Below are positions 55,709-64,000 of a stretch of 64,000 bases of DNA, in pieces; position 1 is the stretch's first letter; every line of letters starts with the position of its first letter. Where the stretch lies: the NCBI GenBank assembly GCA_025667525.1, contig CM046877.1, forward strand, positions 619,828,580-619,892,579, written 5' to 3'. The DNA comes from Glebionis coronaria. Its lineage: Eukaryota; Streptophyta; Magnoliopsida; Asterales; Asteraceae. Both the position numbers and the translations under genes were made by a program. Under the pieces are notes generated by a model. The model was given only the letters and a program-made list of their open reading frames with translations, was not told the origin of the DNA and did no database searches.

Positions 55709-58700
55709 TAATAAACTAATGAAGCTATAGAAATGAAAGCACACGTAAACTGAAGAGACGATTAAGCTGAAGGATAATTCGTCTTCGACTAAGACATAAT
55801 GTTGCTGATAGGTGAAAGCATGACATGACTGAAGTGATCATGTAACGTGACATGGCTGAAGAGAACATGGAACGTGGCATGACTGAAAGGACTTACTGGA
55901 TTTATTAAAGGAAAAGGAATGAGAGGTTCGGATGGACTCCTCCGTTTTGAGTGGCTTCCCGCTCGAAATGATTCCTTAGAAGGTCTAAGCATACTAACAA
56001 TCTTGGTCCTGATGACCCTGTCCTGATGATGCTGAATAGTTTCTGGTTCCACACTTAAGATGGATTTTCTGAATCTGATAGAATGAACAAGCTATCGCAT
56101 GTAACATACCTGAAACCGTACATACAAATATCCTGAGAAGATAACATTTATATCTCTGAGCAAGCTGTTAAAAATATATAGGGACGAAACTACGTGAACA
56201 ATTGTGAACGTGCTACGTGAGCAATTGTGAACGTGGTTCACGATTATATGAGGAATGCTGGCATGGAATATATCGTGCATGATAATACATGAAACATTCT
56301 GTGAACGTGATGCTAGGACATATCATGAACATATGCTGACTGAGGAAAGAATGTCAAACGATACGGCCTGAGACGTGAAACGTCTGCCTGGGTATGGAGA
56401 AGCTCTGCTAACTTGAGTTTGGTTTCGTAAGCTTTTTGTAACCGAATTCGGTAATAAACTATGAAACGTGTATCGCGAAATGGCACCCGAGCTTGAACGT
56501 GAGCAATGCTATGAACGCTAACGTGAGCTTAAATCATGAGATAACACGAAACATGAACTAAAACAGCATCATACTGCGACTGAGACGTATACATGAAAGT
56601 GAAAGTAAACGTGAACGTGAATGTGAACGTACACGTGATCGTGAACATGAACGTGAGCGCGATTCGCGAACGTTAAATTCCATCTAACAAGATTGTTGAT
56701 GGAATAACTTGGAATCATACATCTATTGCTGAATTTACTGCGGATTTGTTACTGCATAATCATCTCGAATAAAAGAAGAAGTGTAGGCTGGGTTAACTGG
56801 TTACAACGACTTAGATAGCATCATGCTTCGTCTGAGTCTGTGGTAACTGACAATAACCTCCACGGAATCTTATCTCATTTATGTTCAAAAATTTCTAATG
56901 GTTATGATAACTCATTAGTATGTCGGTGATGATTCCATTAAGATCCTGCCTCAACGTGTTATATTGTTTCTATCAAAATCCTGCCTGGAATTTTGGTACA
57001 TTCTGGTGGAACCTGAGTGGATATTCACGGAAAGGTATGAGCCCTGATATTTAGACCTTTACTAGCGCAAGCTTAGTTATGGAAGGCTGATCGTGAGAAC
57101 TGTCAGGAATTTCTGCGGTAGTAGTTTTCTGAGTTCTAGAAATTTTGTATGTTCGTCACAGACGTCGGTCTTGACCATTTGGTGATGGCCTGCACATTAG
57201 GGCATTGTTTGAAATTTCTTTCTGCTAAGGTAGGATGGCTCCGAAACGCCACTTTGTTCAATTGTAATTCATATCTGGAAAGCTGTATATAAATTTTTCT
57301 CCTGTCGAAGATTCTGTACAACTGCGAGAATATGATTCTCGTGTTCTTCTCTAGAATTTGGCAGATCAGAATGTGATCCGAGAATATACTGACGATTTTG
57401 TCTGATAGTAATGGAAAAATTTTATTCAAAAATTTCATAATGTAGCTGGAGCATTAGGGAGCTCAGAAGTATAAAATCAAAATTTTTATAGAGACTTAAT
57501 ATGTGCAACAGTAGTCTGGAAAACATCATGTTCTTTCTCTCACCACTGATGGTAGCATGATCGGAAATTGTTTTGAAAAATGTTTAAGACATCGTAGCAG
57601 ATCAGATAAACCTTCTATTTATGGAATGAACATTGATTAAGAATGGTGATCTTGAAAAAAAATTCAGTGGTCGATACATGATCTCATGATACCGGCCTTC
57701 TTCGTGATAGACAGAAACGGTGCTCTTCCTGGTGGTGCGCCAGGGCGAATAAAGCCTCATTACGGTAATTCTTGCAACAAATGCTGCAACTCTTTTAACT
57801 TAGTTGCAGCCCTTCGATCAAGTGTTCTGAAAACAGGTTCTGTCCTTGAGATAAGCTCGATGTTAAACTCTGTCTCGTGGTTAGGACGGGATTTCTGGAA
57901 AACCTTCTGGAATGACATCTGGAAACTTTGGGATAAAGTGATGATCATGAATTTAAGGAATTTCAGAAGTCGCATCATGAATGGTGATTAGAAGTCTTCG
58001 CATCTATTATATAATAATTCACGTGCTTGTAAAGCTAAAACAGTTTATACTGATTTCTCTGGCAGAAATAAAATGAACAAATCACGAGTTAGTAAGACAA
58101 ATCTCGTCTTCAACTAGAAGGAAAAGCCTTTATAAATATGGTGATACTATGGAGTCCCCTTCTGGCTGGGAGGTAGGTAAATATCTGATTTAAGGTAGAG
58201 CTGTCATAGGAATACGTGAAGTAAACGTGGTGACTTTCACTGAATGTGTTTGTCTGTACTCTCATAGAATGAACATTGCGTGTCTAACCCGAGTAATACT
58301 CTAGTGGTGGTGACTGAATTTTTAAATGATCTGATTCATTCGTGGCATAATAGAACGGGTATACCCCTTTATGAAGGGTACCCTGAATTACTGAGGGCAT
58401 GGTTTAGAAACATACTAAAGTTATGATTTCTGACTCGATCGACCTCCTCAACTGTGTATCGATCGAAAGGCGGGTATTTTGAGAAAATATTCGTATGACG
58501 TGTATCATGACTGGTGTCCTGATATGTGTCATCTGAAATGATACATGAGACCTATGTCTTGACTGCTGTCTTGACATGTGTTTTAGTGGATGAATCTAGA
58601 CAAGGCTGAAAAATTTTGGTAACTGCTAGGATTGGCGGACCGGTTAGACTACTGACCTCTGTATTTCTGGTCACGCCGTTCTGGAGTTTCGATGTTTACT

Positions 58701-60373
58701 GACTGATTAATTATATGCATGGTGGTTGTCACTACTGCTTTGTCTGTCAATTTATGACGGTCATTATCATGACCATGATTCATGTAACTATTCTGCTGAG
58801 TGGTCGTCTGGGTTCCGGTTCCCACTATTCTGAATAAAAGGTTAGCTGAGTGAAGTGTGACATCAAGCTGAGAAGGTAAAAGCATGGAATGGAATGATAG
58901 TGTCTGATGGTTGAAATTTATTCTTGTTAGAATTTCAAATTTATAGTTTTCGTCCTTGTTCTGCAGAGTCTTCATAGTATAAACAACATCAGCATCTTGT
59001 GAAATCTCCAAAGTATCAGCAACATCAGCATTTGTGAGGTCTTCAAAGTGTTCACAGCATCAGTATCTGGTAAAATCTTCAACTCACGAGCAGCATCAAC
59101 ATCTGGTAGAATATCGATAAGTGGAAACGCCTGAGATGATTGAGGATCGATTAGCAATATTCATGGAGTAGGGTACCTGGAGTACACCTGGACTACTGTA
59201 CAAGAAGTACAAAATGAATACTGCACATGGAGCATATCTGAGACACTGTACGTGGAGTACACATGAAATACTGTACATGGAGTATAACTGAGACACTGTA
59301 CATGGGGTACATATGGAATACTGTACATGACACTGGTGGAAATTTTATGGGATGATCGATACTGGTGTCGCTTATCTGACATGATCAAAGAAATATATTG
59401 ATTTAAACGGTAGTAAACTGAAATGAAATGAGTGACATGATAGCCTGGTGATTCCTGCGTAGACTTAATGCTGGTTGTATAGAGTTTCAAGAATATGATT
59501 AAACGGAATTTCAACAATGGTCAGCATGAAGACATGACTGATGAAGATCAAACATGATTATTATGAAAACATGATTTTTACTATAACCCCTTCTGTATCT
59601 TAGCATGACGACATCATCACCTTGCTAAAAACATAATTCTCATAAGGAGACATGAACTTAGTCAGCATGAAAACGACATTCACGTGAGAGTATAAATTGA
59701 CTGATACAAATAACATAGAAGAATAATCAACTGAGGTTTAACATCAACTGATGTGGATAGTTATGGTTTAATCCACAGTATTTATAGTAGGACGCATGTG
59801 ACTAAGTATGGGTGATTCTGTTTCGATCCATACTTGTCAAAATTTTCCATGTATAACAATGTACAATCTGGGACTAAATATGGTTGGCTGTAGTCCAATT
59901 CATATTTGTCAAGATTTTATGAAATGTCATGATATGACAAAGATGAACAACTATGGATCGGTTCACAAGACAACATTCGACTGGCAAGCATGAAATTTGA
60001 TCTGAACATTCGTGAACGTATATGGGCTGGTTCACCAAGTAATATTCGACTGAAAACATGAATCTGACATGAGTAAGGATGAACGCCTATGGTCAGTTCA
60101 TCTATACAAAAATCTGAACGGGAAAGGGTGAACGCCTATGGTCAGTTCACCAAAACGAAAATTCGCTAAAAAGCACATGCGACTAAATATGGCAAGTCCT
60201 GTACCAACCTTTTACTTAGTCAAAAACTTTAAGAAAACCGACTGATAACTAAAGAAAACTGACTGATAAATGCATGAGAAACATGAAAGATAACAACGCC
60301 GAAATCTGGGAAGTTCCTTGTGACTACCCACTAGTCACAGGTCAAGTTTTAAAGCCTATAGGTCGAACCTTGC
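55709..60373 (-). other. LARD internal region, non-coding, rich in tandem arrays
   Basis: No ORF exceeds about 120 codons and no protein domain is visible. Several short tandem arrays occur: TGAACG/CGTGAACG words at 56200-56660; GCAACATCAGCATCT-type units of about 45 bp at 58980-59110; units of about 60 bp around GTACATGGAGTA at 59160-59335; and CTATGGTCAGTTCA-type units at 59940-60150. Confidence 0.7.
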
Positions 60374-60385
60374 GCTCTGATACCA
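60374..60385 (-). other. Primer-binding site, initiator-Met tRNA
   Basis: The minus strand reads TGGTATCAGAGC, an exact 12-base complement of the 3' end of plant initiator-Met tRNA, four bases inside the 5' LTR. It fixes the element on the minus strand. Confidence 0.92.
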
Positions 60386-60389
60386 TAAA

Positions 60390-63001
60390 TGTAACACCCC
60401 ACTTGGATAAGTGTACCGTTACGTGTATTTATGGCGTGTCATCAAAACATAAGATAAATGTCCTAAAACATTAACTGACCAAAACGGAAATACCGGAATC
60501 AAACATCGGTAATCCAACATAAGCTCAAAACATGAAAAGTAAAATACTGAAGAAAGGACTGAACAATGTCCAACAGGAAATATAAAAATGAAGTGCATAA
60601 AGTAAAGAAGTCTGGATTGCTTCCATCCAATGCACATGCTCTCAGAATCTTAAGAGTGTCCTGGTGTACCTGCCGTTAGAACATGAAAGAACTACGGCTG
60701 AGCATAACTCTCAGTGAACGGATATCATGCATGATAAGAATATACTGAACTTGAAATAATTAATAATTACTGAAGCTGAAAGACTGATATGCGGAGTGTG
60801 ATGAAAAGTGTAGAAAATCTGATAAGTCTGATTTATAAATAATAAAACTGAACTGTTATCTTTTAAATCTAAAAACATGCATTTACTGTATTTTAATTGC
60901 CAAGAGATTATATAGGTCATGTGTTGTAACAACTTTTGCATGAATAACTGGAGGGGTGACCTCGTCATGCTGTAGAAGGGTGACCTCTAATTACTGTGCT
61001 GGGTGGAGGGATCAGCTCCAATGTGAAGGATGTAGAGCACACACCACATTCACCTGATAACTGTAAACTGATAAGCCTAGGATGCATCCATACGCCCCAC
61101 TAATAATACTGATAAAATGGCCAAGCTGAGCTGAGTGGAACGCTGCAGGATATCACTCTCCTACAGGTGAGTCATGACACCGGTGCCTCTAGTGCCATTG
61201 TTACGGCACCTCCGTAAATAGTGCATAAACTGGTCATGCTTGTATATAAAGCTCAGGCAATCTATTTAGTTATTAAAGTGATTACTGATAAGTTTAAAAC
61301 ATATATTGGGGAAAACATTTGGCTGCAGACGGGAAATCCTAATCATGCATAAAAGGGAAGTCCTTACTGAAAGGACATAAAATCCGTACCTCTTGTCTAG
61401 TAACTGACTGAATGAAACTGAACGAACTCTACTCGGGCTTCACGGAAGCTACAATAATAATAGGCGCGAATAAGATATATGATATTTATTTAATTTATTG
61501 ACCTTATTGGCTTCTCATTTAATTATTTTATTTCTGAAATTCTGTACGTATATTAACTGATAAATCTGATCTTATAATAATTCTTCCTAGTATATTAACA
61601 ACCTAAATTTAATTACAATCCAAATGTATTCTGACGTTATATTAATACTTTAGTAAGTAACTCGTTAAAATATAAGGTTTTCTAAATTAGAAAGTTTCTA
61701 AAATAATTTAATTCATATAATAAAATTATACCCTTTTAAAATATTATAAACTATTTTAATTTAATTTATTTAAAATACAATTTAAACATTTATAAAACGA
61801 ATAATAAAAAGGTATAATTTAAAAATCTTCATTTTATTATTATAATTATGCCCGAGCCTATCGAGATACCCCTTCTCGGTCGCACTAACAATTAAACAAT
61901 TATATATAAAATCTGTCTATTTGTATTAGTGACAGAAATTTGAGTCACTAAAAGTGCCGCTAGAAGCTGCATTTTAAAAACTGTCTGAACAACAATTCTG
62001 CGACAAAAATAATTGTCGCCAAACTGTCGCTAAACTTAAATTAAAACTAATTATTTTTGTCCCAGTTTACCCACTGCTAGGCTATTATTTTCCCACTGCT
62101 TGCTATTATTTTCCCACTTTTACATAAGCCCAAACGCACCCTTTTCTGAGTAATCCCAAACACCCCTTCTGTGTTCTGATTACCCACTGTTTTAACAGCC
62201 AAACACCCCTGTTGGGGATATTGGCTTGCGGCTAGCCAAAGAAAGCCGAGACGGTCTGTGGTCACGGCTGGGTCGCTCGGACAGAATAAACCGAGTCCTT
62301 ATGGTGTCGGTTCCCATGGTAATTAACACCCGACACCCCCTTAACAAGTATACATACCCCGTTTGGGGTTTTCTGTCCTTGGTCGGCCAAAACCAGAGCA
62401 CCACCGAGACATGGTGGTGTCTCGGTTCTTGTGCAGCCATACAAACCTGAACCATATTTTATTATATGGTTTCCCTACTGATTTCGTTTATATTCACCAA
62501 AAATAAAACGTGATAAACTGAAATTAGGAACAAGGTTTTTACCGTTACAATGATTTAGATGGATGATGATTACCTGAGTTTGTGATGAACAAACGAACCC
62601 GAAAAATCCCTTTTTTTCTCTATAGTCGGCGACCACAATACACACACATGAAACCCTAATTTAATTTTTTTTGTTTCTGGTCGTGACAAGGAATGGTGGT
62701 TTCCCCGTGTTTTTTTTGTTATGACATGATGGGCTTCAAGCCCATTTGTTCCCTCCCTTTTTGTTTCAAGACGCAGCCCAAAAAAACAACATGCATACTT
62801 TTTTTTAACGTACGTGTTCGTGGTAAATTTCCCGCGTGTTTTAGTTTCCTGAAACATAACTATCTTTTCCGTATGCTAAAATAATACATCCGTAATATTT
62901 TTTGAACTTAATAATTATTTTTCTGAATAATTATATATATAGTTTATGATAATTCGAGACTGCGTATTTAATATTCGGAAATTTTAAATACGGGTTTTAC
63001 A
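60390..63001 (-). repeat. 5' LTR of the LARD
   Basis: Direct repeat of 52999-55598 with canonical termini: TGTAACACCCC on plus at 60390 and GGGTTTTACA ending at 63001. The promoter would read leftward from here. Confidence 0.9.
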
Positions 63002-63006
63002 GTGGT

Positions 63007-63454
63007 GGACTATGGTGTTATGTAAAAAGTTATCAAGATCCGATCTTGATGCTAAAATCGTCCTATGTTACGATCCTACATAATAACCCTTGCAAGATCG
63101 TGATATCGAAGCAAGATGATAGGATCATTGTCGGTCCCGATCCTGGCAAAAAGTTTACTTGTTATTAAACATAAAAATAAGCTCACTTAACTCATTTTTG
63201 ACGATATACACAGCCTAACATCACAACTAAAATCATTATTTGATTATATTTGATAAAATTTTATCATACGCGTTTCATGCCATATTTGTTTGGCACGAAA
63301 ATCGTTTAATCTAATCGTTTAATACGAACTAATTGCATATATTGCATTACATTAGCACGACGTTTACACTTTGAACTTATTAAAATTTTCTTCACATCCA
63401 TTGAAATTGGTTATTCTAATCGAATTGTATATTGAACTTCATAAAACTATAACT
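63007..63454. other. Intergenic DNA, no gene seen
   Basis: It contains several GATCxxGATC-like words at 63045-63150 with partial inverted symmetry (AAGATCCGATCTT at 63033-63045). No class could be assigned. Confidence 0.35.
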
Positions 63455-64000
63455 TAGGGATGAGCACTCGTTGAAAACCCAACCGAACAACCAATCAAGG
63501 GTGGCCTAGTGGCAAAAAGATTTGTGGCTATCACTCTAAAGTGTGTGAGGTCTCAAGTTCAATTCCCACTAGGTGCAAACAACCTTGAAGTGGCCACGCC
63601 AACCTCCTGAAAAGGGAGGGATTTACCTGGTTTGAGTCTGTGTGGTGGTAGGCTCAAACCCCGTGGATTAGTCGGTCAATGAGTCAGAAATCAAGGTTAT
63701 CAAAAAAAACAACCGAACCTAAAATAGACGTTGAGGAAAACATGAACCATACAAAATCGTAAACCGAACCGAACTGAACCAAGAAAAACCAATCTGTATA
63801 TATAGTTTATGCTTGTTTTTCTTGGTTTTAACCCGATTTGAACTGAATAATATCGAAGCGAACAAAACCAAAATGAAAATCATAAATATACAAAACTGAA
63901 AGAAAATGGTCCGTTCGGTTCAGTTTAGCTCGATTTGTCGCTTATCGATGCAGATTTTAGCTAGTTTTGCTCAAAATACTACAAATGTCACATTGATTTA
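63455..64000. mobile_element. hAT-like element, left end only, carrying a nested SINE
   Basis: TAGGGATGAGCAC at 63455 is the same terminal sequence as the right end (inverted) of the MITE at 38779-39052. The following sequence is rich in AACCGAACC words like that MITE. The right terminus is not in the window, so size and target duplication cannot be checked. Confidence 0.55.
63497..63709 (+). mobile_element. tRNA-derived SINE, copy 2
   Basis: About 95% identical to 21292-21503, with the same box A (TGGCCTAGTGG) and box B (AGTTCAATTCC) and tail AAAAAAAAC. The flanks ACAACCAATC and ACAACCGAAC are a probable aged target duplication. It is inserted within the hAT-like element starting at 63455. 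Confidence 0.85.

Larger units (their letters stand above)
52999..63001 (-). mobile_element. Non-coding large LTR element (LARD type), 10 kb
   Basis: Two 2.6 kb direct LTRs start TGTAACA on the plus strand (52999 and 60390). They enclose 4.8 kb with no gag or polymerase domain. The element reads on the minus strand: 5' LTR is 63001-60390, an exact initiator-Met primer-binding site follows, and a polypurine tract precedes the 3' LTR (55598-52999). Flanking 5-mers GTAGT (52994-52998) and GTGGT (63002-63006) are a target duplication with one change. The word TTCGAGGACGAA beside the polypurine tract resembles the end of pol in Tekay/Del chromoviruses, so it may derive from that lineage; this is inference. 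Confidence 0.9.

Overview
This is a stretch of plant nuclear DNA. The evidence is a 20-exon gene with plant-style introns and a chloroplast-type N-terminus, Ty3- and Ty1-type LTR retrotransposons, an L1-type LINE, tRNA-derived SINEs, hAT-type MITEs and Helitron ends, all in very A+T-rich DNA. The gag proteins and the SINE resemble those I associate with Asteraceae, perhaps the chrysanthemum/Artemisia group. That placement is inference; no species marker is visible.

Layout. 1-753 is an LTR of the same family as the large element at the right end, in opposite orientation. 929-9795 is a non-autonomous Athila-type Ty3 element on the minus strand. It has two 1.7 kb LTRs and one intact gag-protease ORF, and no reverse transcriptase, RNase H or integrase. 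10.1-21.5 kb holds no intact gene: a hAT MITE with a perfect 8-bp target duplication, a long (AT)n microsatellite, a short Helitron, a 5'-truncated LINE with a 20-bp target duplication, a decayed unidentified gene fragment, and a SINE. 21588-33096 is an 11.5 kb Ty1/copia element, probably Sirevirus-like, with 390-bp LTRs, a perfect TCTTT target duplication and a full but broken gag-pol. 33.1-41.0 kb is AT-rich repeat DNA: three copies of a 1.15 kb family, a Helitron end and two more hAT MITEs, one lying just upstream of the gene.

The only conventional host gene is a plastid-type NADP-dependent malic enzyme, 41140-50910 on the plus strand. I could assemble it exon by exon in a continuous frame of 654 residues. 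Its large first intron is built from about 590-bp tandem repeats, one intron uses a GC donor, and intron 18 carries a second copy of the end of exon 18 with its donor site.

52999-63001 is a 10 kb non-coding LTR element (LARD type) on the minus strand. It has 2.6 kb LTRs, an exact primer-binding site for initiator-Met tRNA, and an internal region of tandem arrays without protein domains. The window ends in a hAT-like element containing a second copy of the SINE.

No operon-like or defence-like system was found. The most unusual signals concern retroelement non-coding architecture. Two unrelated LTR elements each carry a duplicated polypurine-tract/LTR-start junction. Two unrelated elements carry clusters of nearly the same octamer (ATCGGAAT and ATTGCGAY). 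The malic enzyme promoter holds a MITE insertion whose empty counterpart survives 4 kb upstream.
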